NCBI GenBank assembly: GCA_949316495.1
Contig: OX439012.1
Location: 32,073,927-32,137,926, forward strand
Reading direction: 5' to 3'
Source: Amphiduros pacificus
Lineage: Eukaryota > Annelida > Polychaeta > Phyllodocida > Hesionidae
DNA: 64,000 nt
Shown here: piece after piece, positions 1 to 10,742 of the stretch
How positions within the stretch are numbered: the first letter of the stretch is position 1
How the letters are laid out: each line of letters opens with the position of its first letter
The notes under the pieces: generated by a model
What the model saw: the letters and a program-made list of their open reading frames with translations, nothing else
Database searches by the model: none
Told to the model about the DNA's origin: nothing
Program-made: the position numbers and the translations under genes

Positions 1-3000
1 AATGACATTTTGTGTAAAAGAGCGAAAACTATTTCCGATTTGGCTCCATTAATAACTGCCCTTTGGCAATGTTTTCTCTGGTTAGTTTTGAGAAGAATCA
101 ATCATATTATTTTTGCTTTAGGAACTGCCTTTTAGCAATTTATGTCATATTAAGGGTACCTCATGCTGGTGATTAATCACATATCAAAATATGAAATAAG
201 AAATAACTGCCTTTTGCCGTTGACTGTTTTTTGCCATTGGAGGGCAGAAGTTTTACTCAATACAGTCTATGAAAGCAAGAATAAATTTTCACACCTTCTT
301 GATGGGGCTTTCTGCGTGCATTCTGAGAAGTTCAGGTAAAACTATAATTGTTATACTGCAATGTTTCTCAGTAACATATAATTAGATATGAGTAAAGAGG
401 TATTAACATAATTGTTGTTACAGATAACTGAAACAATTCTTTAATAAAATATTTCTTGGGGTCAGAATCTTTCAAAATAGATTTCTTGGGGATAAAATAT
501 GTCAGAATAGGTCTGTGAGCTTTAGCACTAGTTTATTGTTATGCTTTTTGTGCATTTAGTTGGTTTACCTATTGGAAATAATTGAAAATTATTCAATCTA
601 AATAAATCACATTGTTTGAAATAAAAAGTGTTGCTATCAAGCCATTCAATATGGAGTTTTTAATTAAAAACGTGTGTTTTGTAAAAAAATATTAATCATA
701 ATGACAATAAAACATTTCCGTGCAACTTGTATATCATAGTTTTATTTTAATAGCAATAGTTCCAATTGAATATGTTATTACTGTGAAATGTAGACATTGT
801 AAACACTGCCTGAGACAGCAAATAATTCAGAAAAATCCCAAATTGCCCAAATCTGATTGAGATACAAAATAATTCTCGCAATGAACAACAAAGTCAGAAG
901 GGAACACCATATTGGAAAATAGATGCTTTTCTGCATTATCACTTATATTAGATTAAATAATCTAATTTTAGATAACGAATCTGAGATAACTGGGGACATT
1001 TTGAAGTTGGTTAGAATGAAGGTTTATTATAACTATTTCCCAAAACCAACTGTGATGATCTAAAGGTTATGGACTTGATCCCAGACATTGCCCTTACCTT
1101 ACAATTTCTCACATAAATATAAATATAAATACGATTCTGACCATCTCCAGCAATATAATACAGATCAATAATGCTCCCAGAATCCACAGAAATCCACTGT
1201 TTCCATGGATACCATGCACTGTCCATCAAATTTTCGCTTCCTACTGAGAGAACTCTACTTCCGACGATTGACTATTGCAGACATGAGGTCATGTTTTTAT
1301 GATTTCAGTGATATAGCTTGTTTGTATCACAGTTTCGTGGCTACATATTATTTAACCATATTCCAAATCTCTTGCCTGTGACCTCTGTGATTTCATGAAA
1401 ACTTTTAATCACGACATTTGTTTTTTCCCAAAATATTGTTCTAGTGTCTGTGATTGATTTTACCTAGCAAACATATGCATAAAACGTCTAGAACACGTTT
1501 TAGTTTGGTCTTAGGAGCAGACCATTATTCATTAATGTTATTATCAGCAACAAAGACAAAATTATTTACAACATAACTTTTAGGGCGACAAACAATCTGA
1601 GAGCAATAATAAAAATTATATTGCTGACAGATACAATCTTTTGCACATATATTTTTTTATCTTGATTACACACAGACTTTCATTGTCTGGATTTTCTTAA
1701 CTTAACATCGATTATAATATCTTAACAACTTAACAAATGCATTTGCTTGTTAACGCCTATTCAACTGTTATACCAATAGTTTTTTGGGCTTTAAGACAGG
1801 TTTTAAACAATTAATATGTCTAGAAAATGTATGAATTGTGCAGTATTAAATCCAAACTTTTATGGTAGCCGGGCAGAGAAAATGCTTTATAGTCACTTCA
1901 TTAACAGTTATAACTATTTATTGATCATGATAATTTTAAGCTCCCGAGTTAACGGTGTATGGGGCCTTGGTATCAGGCTCCATCCATGTGTTTATGGGTC
2001 TGTGGGTCTGTCTCTCAAACATTCTAACATTTTGCTTTCTAAGCAGCGATGTAAGATTCAGGCTTCATATTTTTACCACACATGCATCCCATGTAGGCCT
2101 AAATAGGATGACCTCAGCTATGACCTTGACTTGGTCATAGGCTTTCAATTGTAGCAAAAAGCTTTGACATTTGCTATAACTTGCTATATCGCACTGACCT
2201 ACTGACCTACCTTAAATCATGAATGCTAAAAATAGCTACTGACTAAGCAAGACCATAATGAAGTTCTTGACATTCTTTCAAAATATGGTTCTTGACATTC
2301 TTTCAAAATATGGCCAATAATTTCACTATTCCTCATCACTTTGTCCAACAACTGGCGGAAATGTCTTGGACTGGGGCAGGGGTGGTTGGGAGATAATTTT
2401 TTGGGATTTGATCCAGAATATACAGCATTTTATAGCACAAAGTACACAATGGGTTCTCTGAGGTTGACTGTTACCATCCTTTATGTTCAAATATTACCAT
2501 TCTTGCATTCCTCCCAATTCTGAAAAAATCTGTAATTTATCTATTCTGTAAGTTATTTATGTAAGTCCCATCCACTGACTTTCCTAATCAGTAAAACAAA
2601 CTAAATGTGTCACCTGCTGGGGCAGTTACTCCAGTGCCTATTGGGATGATAATGGTATGATAATTAAGCTGTCTGTGTCCAACCCCTCGCCTACAATACT
2701 GGGCACATACTTTTATATGGCCCTTATAATGCATACATCAGGGTTTTTTTTATCCCAGTCACATTTAGTCCATTTTTTAATGTTTTTTCCAATTTCCCAA
2801 AAGGTGCTTAGGTGATGGATGTTTTTTTTTTTACAAAATCATCTGTCAACTCAGGGCACCTTTAGACTGCCTGATTTCTGGATAGATGTGTGGTGTCCAT
2901 GGTGATATGTGGTCATATTTAATGTGACCGCACTCATGGCAAATAGGACAAAACATCCTGGCACCCAGGACTTTATAGATGGATGAAGTTTTTACATCAT

Positions 3001-3327
3001 TGAATGACTACTTAGAAATAGTTATATTAACTGTAAAATAGTGTAAATAAAGAATTGTATCAGATTCTAATAAATCATACATCCATTTACACACAGTTAA
3101 GTATAACAATTATGATGTGTGCACCCTAGGAAAACATATTGGTGGTGAAAGGGACTGAGAGAAAAAATGGAGATATTTTTTGGTTTGGAAACAAACGGAA
3201 AAATTGTTTTCCTCCACCCCCCTGAATGAATAATGGTCCGTCCCTTAGTTTGGTTAAGTCAGAAATTATTTGTATATTGTATTGTTTTTCTTCAACATGA
3301 GGGAGGTGCTAAAATCATTTCTTGAAT
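1..3327. other. AT-rich intergenic DNA, no convincing gene
   Basis: No open frame here has coding character together with paired splice sites. Poly-T runs, a short duplicated phrase near 2270-2310 and a dispersed repeat at 121-247 are visible. A short minus-strand frame at 1011-1229 is considered and rejected separately. Confidence 0.5.
121..247 (+). repeat. Dispersed repeat, copy 1
   Basis: This stretch starts GGAACTGCCTTTTAGCAA and ends near TTGCCATTGGAGGGCAG. It matches the reverse complement of 17951-18128 at both ends and through the middle. The pair looks like two diverged copies of a short non-autonomous element. No target duplication or superfamily signature can be read. Confidence 0.5.
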
Positions 3328-3438
3328 CGCCATTATGTTCGTTCCGTTTCCCAGACTTCCTTCCGGGTTTTGTATCGTGCAGAATAAACTCCTCAAAGTG
3401 TTACACTCACCAAATGGACGTTTGTTGATATTATGGCG
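3328..3438 (+). repeat. 5' LTR
   Basis: A 111-bp terminal repeat, from CGCCATTATGTTCG to GATATTATGGCG. The ends form a short inverted repeat (CGCCAT/ATGGCG) instead of the usual TG/CA. The outer limit is set by where the similarity between the two copies stops. An AATAAA lies inside (GCAGAATAAACTCC) and may act as the polyadenylation signal. Confidence 0.88.
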
Positions 3439-3455
3439 TGGTGGCAGCTGTTAGG
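3439..3455 (+). other. Primer-binding site of the retroelement
   Basis: TGGTGGCAGCTGTTAGG lies directly after the 5' LTR. Its TGGTGGCAGC start resembles the tRNA-complementary sites of many Ty3-type elements. The tRNA itself is not identified. Confidence 0.6.
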
Positions 3456-3730
3456 ATCCATGCCTACTTGTTCCTGAACACTCCAGGGATATTCCAGACC
3501 AGTGGATAAGCAAACCCAGTAACCTGGTGAACTTTAATAGCACTTTGACTGTATGGTAATTTCCATTCACTGCATGTCCCCCGGTTGCATGAAAACACAA
3601 ATCACCCAGATTGGTTTGTTGACAAATGTCCCAAAAGTTCATGTGTGACTTTGAGTACCATATCAGTGTATTCCAAGCATCATAAGAACATTTTTGTCTT
3701 TGAGTACTATACCTGAGTATTCCAGGCATC

Positions 3731-6700
3731 ATGGCTAGTCAAAGAGCCCCCAAACAGTGGCAACTCACTAAGACAGAAACAACCAACTCTGTGGAGAGTT
3801 GGAGACAGAACCTTATGTACATTTTTTCACTGGACAACACATTCTCAGCATTTCTTGACCCCGATTTCACATGGCAAAAGAAGTCTGCTCAAAACCCTAA
3901 CAGAGGCTTTACTAGTGATGGGGCAGATGTTATCGGCGGTCGTACAGCAGCCCAAAAATGTGCCCAGTTAGAGATGATGTTGGGGCAAATTGCAAATTAC
4001 TGTACCATAATTTCCAGGAATACTATAGTGAAAAATTCAACCAGCCTCAGAGACATTTGGCAGAAAATACGTGAGCACTATGGGTTTCAGTCAACTGGAT
4101 CATATTTTCTGGACCTTTCGTCTATTACACTGAAACCTGATGAACGCCCCGAGGATCTGTACCAGAGACTCATGGCCTTTTTTGATGACAACCTTCTCAC
4201 TGTGAGTGGAGGCCTCACTCACCATGGGGAGAGGGTTACCCAGGACGAGGACATGAGCCCCACACTCGAGAACACTATTGTCTACCTTTGGCTCCAACTG
4301 GTTCATCCTGGTCTCCCCCAACTCATTAAACAGAAATACGGCTCAGAGCTGCGCCACAAGACAATTTCCTCCCTAAAGCCTGAGATCTCACAGTCACTCA
4401 CAACCCTCCTAGATGAGCTCCGGTGCATAGAGGATAGTAAGGCCATGCGAGCTGTTTCACGCAGACCCCAGTCCCAGTCCCTCCCAACCAGGTTCAAGGC
4501 TACTACAAAGAAACGTCCCAAGTCCTGTTGTCTCTGCAAGGCTTCAGGTCGCCCTTGGAGCAGCCATTTCCTGTCAGAATGCACATACTTACCAGACTCT
4601 GACAGGAAGTACTTTGGAATCTCACGACTCATTCTGGAGGAGGACGGTGAAGGTGAAGAGGAGGATTACTACTACACACAAAGTATGCCTGATGATGATG
4701 AACCAGAACCGGTGCCTTCAGCTCGAAGGGTGGACGTGGTCCAAAGCCCTTACATGACCACTTATTTCAACAACCTTCCAGTTCGCATCACCCTAGACAC
4801 TGGTGCTACAACCAATATGGTCCTGGCTTCCTTTGCGTGTGCTATCAACTTACCCATCAAGCCTACTAGACAAAAAGCACGACAGGCGGACGGTGTGACC
4901 CCCCTAGAGGTGACAGGAGAAGTACACTGTGTTGTGTCTCGGAGGGGACAGACATTCAGTCTGGATGCTCTTGTAGTAAAACAACTTGATGTTGATGTCC
5001 TGGCAGGAAACCCCTTCCTTGTCAAAAATGACATCGGAGTATTACCAGCTAGAAGCCAGATTCTCATAGGTGATGACGTCATATCCTACGGTCCCCAAAA
5101 AGAGGTCCATACCAGTGCTGTTAGACGTACACAGTCCTACCTACTGAGAGCCCCCCCACAACAGACAACCATTTTACCAGGAGAATGCCTTGATGTCCAC
5201 ACACCAAATTACACTGATCCAGATGGTGAATGGGCCCTGGAGCCAAGACTTGACTCTCCCCTCAACCAGCATCAGAAGTCAGAAAGGGTTTGGCCTCAGC
5301 CCCAAGAGATCACTTCTGTTGATAATGTACTGAGATTGAAAAATGACTCTGGTGAGCCTATTCTCCTCAAGCGCAATGAGCACTTCTGCCAGATTAGAGC
5401 CCTGTCATCACCAGATCCCAGCCAAGCCCCAGATAATGAGCCCAACCCAAAGTTTAAGGTCAAGCTTTCACCGCAACCCCCATTCTCATCTGAAATCAGA
5501 GTGGACCCTGATAATATCCTGTCAGACAACATGAAGCAGAAGTTCCAGGACCTCAATTATCAGTATGACTGTGTGTTCAATCCATCAATCCCAAGGTATA
5601 ATGGTGCAAGCGGTCCTCTTGAAGCCACAGTCAACATGGGGCCAACACTTCCCCCACAACGGAAGGGACGTATACCTCAGTATAACAGATCCACCATGGT
5701 AGAGCTCCAAGAGAAGTTCGACGAGCTTGAGTCTTATGGAGTATTCGCCAAACCAGAGGACGTGGGTGTTGTTGTGGAATATCTGAACCCATCATTTCTT
5801 GTCAGAAAGCCCAATGGTGGAAGCCGCTTGGTAACGTCCTTCGGCGAAGTAGGGAAGTACAGCAAACCGCCACCCGCTCTCATGCCAAATGTAGATTCTG
5901 TTCTACGGGATATTTCCAAATGGAGGTACATAATTGTGACGGACTTGTCCAAATCCTTTTATCAAATCCCACTTGCCCATTCATCAATGAAATACTGTGG
6001 TGTGGTGACACCCTTTAAGGGTGTAAGAGTGTACACGAGGTCAGCAATGGGCATGCCTGGATCGGAGACCCACCTTGAAGAACTCCTCTCCAGGGTGGTG
6101 GGGGATCTTATTCAGGAGGGTCGCCTTGCCAAAATAGCTGATGACATGTTTTGTGGTGGTGACACCCCTGAGGAAGCACTCTACAATTGGGGCTTACTGC
6201 TGGCTAGGCTGAAGGAGAACAATCTTGGCATCTCTGCACCCAAGACCGTCATTTGCCCTCAATCCACAACCACACTGGGATGGATCTGGTCCAGTGGTAC
6301 CCTGATGGCCAGTCCACACAAGGTTTCTGCTCTGGCCGCGGTGGAGCCACCTTCTACAGTGCAGGGACTCCGCTCCTTCATTGGTGCCTACAAAGTGCTC
6401 AGCAGAGTTTTGAAGAATTATGCAGAGTTACTATACCCACTAGAGCAGCTCACGGCTGGGAGAGAGTCAAAGGAGAAGTTGGAGTGGACCTCAGAACTGA
6501 TTGAGTTATTCAGAGTGGCACAGAAGGCTCTGCAGAACTGCAAACAGATTACCATGCCCAGAGCGGAGGATTCTCTCTGGATAGTCACTGATGCAGCTGT
6601 TGGATCCGGAGGCCTCGCTGCTACATTATATGCCCTGAGGGATGGAAAGCTGATGCTATGTGGCTTTTTCAATGCTAAACTGAAGAAACACCAAGTTGCC

Positions 6701-7132
6701 TGGCTTCCTTGTGAAATAGAGGCCCTGGCAATCAGTGCAGCAGTACGGCAGTTTGCTCCATTCATAGTTCAGTCACATCAAGTGACTCAGGTTCTCACTG
6801 ACAGCAAGCCTTGTGTCCAGGCGTACAGTAAACTGTGTAGAGGAGAATTCTCAGCAAGCGCCAGGGTCACAACCTTCCTGGCTACCGTGAGCAGGTACCA
6901 TGTCCATGTACGCCATGTATCTGGGGCTGCCAACCTTCCATCTGATTATACCAGTCGCCATCCAGCTGAGTGCACAGATGCTAGCTGCCAAGTCTGTAAG
7001 TTTGTAGCAGCTGCGGAGGAGTCTGTAGTCCGAGGTCTATCTGTGAAAGAGGTTCTTGATGGTTCCATGAAAATGCCCTTCACAAGCCGGGCTGCCTGGT
7101 TAGCCACTCAACAGGAATGCCAATCACCCTGA
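3731..7132 (+). CDS. Retroelement gag-protease-RT-RNase H open frame
   Basis: A 1133-residue frame belonging to the fossil element. Residues 1 to about 250 look like a gag of UBN2/Retrotrans_gag type. A Cys/His knuckle-like cluster sits near 264-283 (CCLCK followed by H and C). The aspartic protease motif LDTGATTN is near 355. RT is recognised from VTDLSKSFYQIPLA near 735 and an Asp-Asp pair near 802. RNase H is recognised from VTDAAVGSGG near 951 and the terminal SDYTSRHP phrase. It functions, or once functioned, in particle formation, polyprotein cleavage and cDNA synthesis of the element. Confidence 0.9.
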   Translation: MASQRAPKQWQLTKTETTNSVESWRQNLMYIFSLDNTFSAFLDPDFTWQKKSAQNPNRGFTSDGADVIGGRTAAQKCAQLEMMLGQIANYCTIISRNTIVKNSTSLRDIWQKIREHYGFQSTGSYFLDLSSITLKPDERPEDLYQRLMAFFDDNLLTVSGGLTHHGERVTQDEDMSPTLENTIVYLWLQLVHPGLPQLIKQKYGSELRHKTISSLKPEISQSLTTLLDELRCIEDSKAMRAVSRRPQSQSLPTRFKATTKKRPKSCCLCKASGRPWSSHFLSECTYLPDSDRKYFGISRLILEEDGEGEEEDYYYTQSMPDDDEPEPVPSARRVDVVQSPYMTTYFNNLPVRITLDTGATTNMVLASFACAINLPIKPTRQKARQADGVTPLEVTGEVHCVVSRRGQTFSLDALVVKQLDVDVLAGNPFLVKNDIGVLPARSQILIGDDVISYGPQKEVHTSAVRRTQSYLLRAPPQQTTILPGECLDVHTPNYTDPDGEWALEPRLDSPLNQHQKSERVWPQPQEITSVDNVLRLKNDSGEPILLKRNEHFCQIRALSSPDPSQAPDNEPNPKFKVKLSPQPPFSSEIRVDPDNILSDNMKQKFQDLNYQYDCVFNPSIPRYNGASGPLEATVNMGPTLPPQRKGRIPQYNRSTMVELQEKFDELESYGVFAKPEDVGVVVEYLNPSFLVRKPNGGSRLVTSFGEVGKYSKPPPALMPNVDSVLRDISKWRYIIVTDLSKSFYQIPLAHSSMKYCGVVTPFKGVRVYTRSAMGMPGSETHLEELLSRVVGDLIQEGRLAKIADDMFCGGDTPEEALYNWGLLLARLKENNLGISAPKTVICPQSTTTLGWIWSSGTLMASPHKVSALAAVEPPSTVQGLRSFIGAYKVLSRVLKNYAELLYPLEQLTAGRESKEKLEWTSELIELFRVAQKALQNCKQITMPRAEDSLWIVTDAAVGSGGLAATLYALRDGKLMLCGFFNAKLKKHQVAWLPCEIEALAISAAVRQFAPFIVQSHQVTQVLTDSKPCVQAYSKLCRGEFSASARVTTFLATVSRYHVHVRHVSGAANLPSDYTSRHPAECTDASCQVCKFVAAAEESVVRGLSVKEVLDGSMKMPFTSRAAWLATQQECQSP

Positions 7133-7219
7133 CGTACTCATTCACACCTCACACAGGGTACGAGACCGTCCAGGAAATCTACTAGACTGACTGATGTCAA
7201 ACGGTACCTGAGATGCGTT

Positions 7220-8656
7220 GTGGTTTCACGAGATGGCGTCCTTGTGGTCAGGGACGAGCAACCATTCCAACCTCTCCGTGAGAAGATTGTCGTTCCACGC
7301 AGCATTCTTGAAGGTCTACTTACAGCCCTACACATCAAATTTCATCATCCCTCCCAAAACCAGCTCAAACAAGTATTCACACGAAGCTTCTATGCTCTGG
7401 ATCTCGATAGAGCTGTTGGTCTAGCAACTGAGTCTTGCCATCAATGCTCATCTCTGAAGTCAGTGCCGACCCATTTGCACCCCCAGACTTCCACACCACC
7501 ACCTGATGTCATTGGGGCTCAGTTTGCGGCAGATGTTGTCAAAAGACATCGCCAACTCATTCTGCTAGTACGTGAGACTGTATCCTCATTCACCACATCC
7601 TGTTTCCTTGAGAGTGAACAGCACCAGCAGTTACGCGATGGTATTTTATCATTGTGTGCCGAGCTCCGCAGTCTTGGTGATGGCGGCTGTAGGGTGAGAG
7701 TGGACCCTGCTCCAGGCTTCCAGGCTCTCGTGGATGACCCTCTTCTCAAGCAATATGGAGTTACACTTGATATCGGCCAAGCTAAGAATATCAACAAGAA
7801 CCCTGTTGCCGAAAACGCTGTCAGAGAATTTGGCTTGGAGTGTTTGAACATAGCCCCAGAGGGAGGCCCCTTGTCAAAGGTCTCACTCGCATTGGCCACC
7901 GCCAATATGAACACCAGAATCAGGACCAATGGGTTGTCCGCCAGGGAGATATGGACCCAGAGAGATCAGCTCACAGGGGAACAGCTTCCCATTACAGATC
8001 GGCAGATAATCCTACAGAAGCAGTTATCTCGCCATCTGAATCACCCATCCAGTGCCAAGTCCAAAGCCCGCGGTCGAGGTCCCCCCAGTTATCAGTCACT
8101 GCAGGTCGGTGATTTGGTTTATATTAAAGGGGATCGTGACAAGACTAGAGCACGGGACAAATACATGGTATGCAGTGTTCGGGATGACAAATGCCAAGTT
8201 CGGAAGTTCTCTCAATCACAGTTCCGCTCTAAGACATATGATATGCGCACATGTGACTGTTACCCTGTGACCCCCAACAATTTGGATAGCGGAAGTCATG
8301 GCCCTGTCAGAGGCTTGCACAAGGATAGTACTCCTAATGACTCAGAGGACTGTATCCCACAACAACCCTCCTACACAACTATTCAATCTGAGCCGACCAC
8401 GGAGTGTATGAATGAACAGGTTCCAGACCCACAGTCTCAGCCGGACATACCTCCAGACATCAGTGTTCCCCCTATGGAACCTGATCCTCCAGTTCCTCCC
8501 ACTGACACTGGATCCCACATGGATGAGACTCCCACCATGACGTCTATGGAGCCTCCTAGTGTACCAGAGGCAAGTGCACTTCCGTCCCCCAGACGGTCAA
8601 CCCGTTCAAGGAAGAAACCATTATGGCAGTCCAGTGATGAGTGGGACATGAACTAA
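7220..8656 (+). CDS. Retroelement integrase open frame
   Basis: A 478-residue frame of the same element. An HHCC zinc-binding region is visible near the start (HIKFH and CHQC). It is followed by an RNase H-fold integrase core with candidate acidic residues in FAADVVK, RVDPAPGF and NPVAENAVREF, the last being the glutamate-bearing helix. The C-terminal third is Pro/Ser/Asp-rich and low in complexity. Integrase inserts the element cDNA into host DNA. Its place downstream of RNase H supports the Ty3/Gypsy assignment. Confidence 0.85.
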   Translation: MVSRDGVLVVRDEQPFQPLREKIVVPRSILEGLLTALHIKFHHPSQNQLKQVFTRSFYALDLDRAVGLATESCHQCSSLKSVPTHLHPQTSTPPPDVIGAQFAADVVKRHRQLILLVRETVSSFTTSCFLESEQHQQLRDGILSLCAELRSLGDGGCRVRVDPAPGFQALVDDPLLKQYGVTLDIGQAKNINKNPVAENAVREFGLECLNIAPEGGPLSKVSLALATANMNTRIRTNGLSAREIWTQRDQLTGEQLPITDRQIILQKQLSRHLNHPSSAKSKARGRGPPSYQSLQVGDLVYIKGDRDKTRARDKYMVCSVRDDKCQVRKFSQSQFRSKTYDMRTCDCYPVTPNNLDSGSHGPVRGLHKDSTPNDSEDCIPQQPSYTTIQSEPTTECMNEQVPDPQSQPDIPPDISVPPMEPDPPVPPTDTGSHMDETPTMTSMEPPSVPEASALPSPRRSTRSRKKPLWQSSDEWDMN

Positions 8657-9307
8657 AGCTCCCATGTGTGTAGAGTCATGTGCTAGCCTGTGCCATATGT
8701 GTGAGCAATTGATATACATTCATTCCACTTGTGTGCCACCTATATATATATCTGTCCATTATAAAAGGGTGTACGCCGAACGCTGCCCTAAATCATGTGC
8801 CTGTATTGTGGATATAACTCAAAGGGTGTACGCCGAACGCTGCCCTGTATAATTATCATAGTAGCTCACATATTGTGTCACATCAATGTGCTGATAGGTG
8901 GAGTTGAGACTGATATCAGCATCACTGTATATAACCTTGTACATGGATAATATGGTTTTCATCTACATTACTTGTGAACATTACTTGTGAACATTGCTGG
9001 TGAACAACTAACTCTTGAAGACTTTGTAGTTATTGGTTTATATTGTTTATTTCAATTAATCATTACAAATATGGAACTTTATTACACTCATGGACATTGA
9101 GTGATAAGACTGTAGTTCAATATCATGTTTTAACATTGTTCAAGCACCATTTCCGTTACAGTGTATTGTGTAAAAGACTATGTCATTCTCTGCTCACAAT
9201 ATTTCCATATTTTCATTGTTTAATGTTTACTTAATATTGTCTATATACTGTCTATATATGTGTATTTGATGGATATATGGAGAGGGAAAGGGAGAAAAGA
9301 GCAGTCA
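8657..9307 (+). other. Retroelement 3' noncoding region with doublet repeat and purine tract
   Basis: Between the integrase frame and the 3' LTR. A 25-bp phrase beginning AAGGGTGTACGCCGAACG occurs twice, at 8765 and 8822, 57 bp apart. The polypurine tract at 9279-9304 (GGAGAGGGAAAGGGAGAAAA) lies just before the 3' LTR, as expected for plus-strand priming. Confidence 0.75.
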
Positions 9308-9418
9308 CGCCATTATGTTCGTTCCGTTTCCCGGACTTCCTTCCGGGTTTTGTATCGTGCAGAATAAACTCCTCAAAGTGTTACACTCACCAAATGGACG
9401 TTTGTTGATATTATGGCG
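9308..9418 (+). repeat. 3' LTR
   Basis: A 111-bp copy of 3328-3438 with one visible base difference. It follows the polypurine tract directly. Confidence 0.88.
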
Positions 9419-10684
9419 AATATGTATAGAAACTGGAGAATGTGTTCTCTTTTTGGCGCTATTTATGCTGGGTGAAAGTGATGGTTTCTGCTGGTACTGT
9501 AAACAGCCCAATCATTTCTCTAAGTAAACCTTAATTACCACGCCACGCTGACAAATATCTGCGTTTTTGAGGGCTAATATTTTGGGTTTGACTAGATTTT
9601 TGTGGGCTCACTTTATAGATTTGACTAAATTCATATTATTGTTTCCATTAATGAAGAATATAGTTTACTGAATTTACTGATGCGTTGAAGACAAATGATA
9701 TAATAAGTTAACTGCAGAAATATTAAGAAAGTTAATCTACGATAAAGGGAGTTCAGAGCTTTAAACTTCACATGTAAGTCAAGGTCCTACCTTCCATCCG
9801 GGGATTTTCATGACTAATCTTTGCACCGAAGAAAGCAAACATTTTGTATTATATGCCCAAATAATAACAGGAGGTCTTGGTAAAATAAAACGTCATGATG
9901 TATTGATTCATGTCAAATTATAGTTTTGATGTATTGTTTTATATGTGAAATAGGAACAGATACCCAGATCGAGAGGGTCTTGTGCAATGCAATCTATTTT
10001 GAAATTGAGTCCCCATCCAACTGAGGGGTTATCATACATATATTTATATACCGGGACCGTGAGTGCTTTCCCTTTCATCTCCAGCTATTTTGCCTATTCT
10101 ACTATTTTGAAAATGATTTTTGTGATAAATAAGTATATTTAGGCAATTCAAACTTTATATCTGGCTTAGAAAAAAGACTTTTTGTTATCTTTAAAAGCAG
10201 AAAGAACTGGAAATATTTGAATCAGACAAAATTTGTTGTAATTTCTGTTATTTCTAAAGCAGTTTAATATGTATACGTCAGTTTTTAAAATTTCTTCATG
10301 CTCTATTCAACAATTTTTCTGATAGGATACCGCCCGACCTTGGTAAACTATGCAAAGTCATGTATTTGTTTATCATTGAAAAATAAATACTTCGGTATTG
10401 ACATTTCTCACACGGGAAAAAATGAGACATGCCCAAGCCAGGCTGTTGGTGGGAGGATTTAAGAGGTGAATAACCTTGCCTCTAAACATGAAATGCAAAT
10501 ATAACAATAAAAATGAAATTGCCGCATTAACAAGCCAGATATCACATAGACTATGACGTAGATTTGATGATACTTTGCAGTTTATCACACATAATGTTAC
10601 AAGTTTTGGCTTTTTTGGTTCACTCTGTACAATGCTGATGCATAGCCCATGTAAATATTTTCCTAAGTTTGGTCAACATATCTG
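9419..10684. other. Intergenic, no gene seen
   Basis: AT-rich sequence between the retroelement and the PEBP-like gene. No open frame with coding character and no clear repeat was noticed. Confidence 0.5.
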
Positions 10685-10720
10685 TATTTAAGTGTACCCC
10701 CCCTCACGTCCCCTCTCAGA
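10685..10720 (+). promoter_or_regulatory. Candidate core promoter of the PEBP-like gene
   Basis: A TATTTAAG box at 10685-10692 lies about 33 bases before the A of an initiator-like TCTCAGA at 10714-10720. The ATG follows at 10743. The spacing is what a TATA/Inr core promoter would show. This is prediction only. Confidence 0.4.
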
Positions 10721-10742
10721 CACCCAGTGTTCATCTACAAAC

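Larger units (their letters stand above)
3328..9418 (+). mobile_element. Ty3/Gypsy-like LTR retrotransposon (fossil, close to whole)
   Basis: A 6.1-kb element bounded by two 111-bp direct repeats (3328-3438 and 9308-9418) that differ at one visible position. The order of parts is LTR, primer-binding site, gag, protease, reverse transcriptase, RNase H, integrase, noncoding 3' region, purine tract, LTR. Protease-RT-RNaseH-integrase is the order of Ty3/Gypsy (Metaviridae) rather than Copia. No envelope gene is seen. The coding capacity lies in two adjoining open frames, and at most about one interruption is apparent, which might also be the family's normal layout. About 1% LTR difference suggests a recent insertion, but 111 bp is too short to date well. 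A 3-base AAT flanks both ends; a longer target duplication is not evident. Confidence 0.9.

Noticed and set aside
1011-1229. Minus-strand frame with a good donor (AAG|GTAAGG) that looks like an exon
   Set aside because: Its 5' part is homologous to the end of the foldback element at 12355-12779, and no partner exon or recognisable domain was found.
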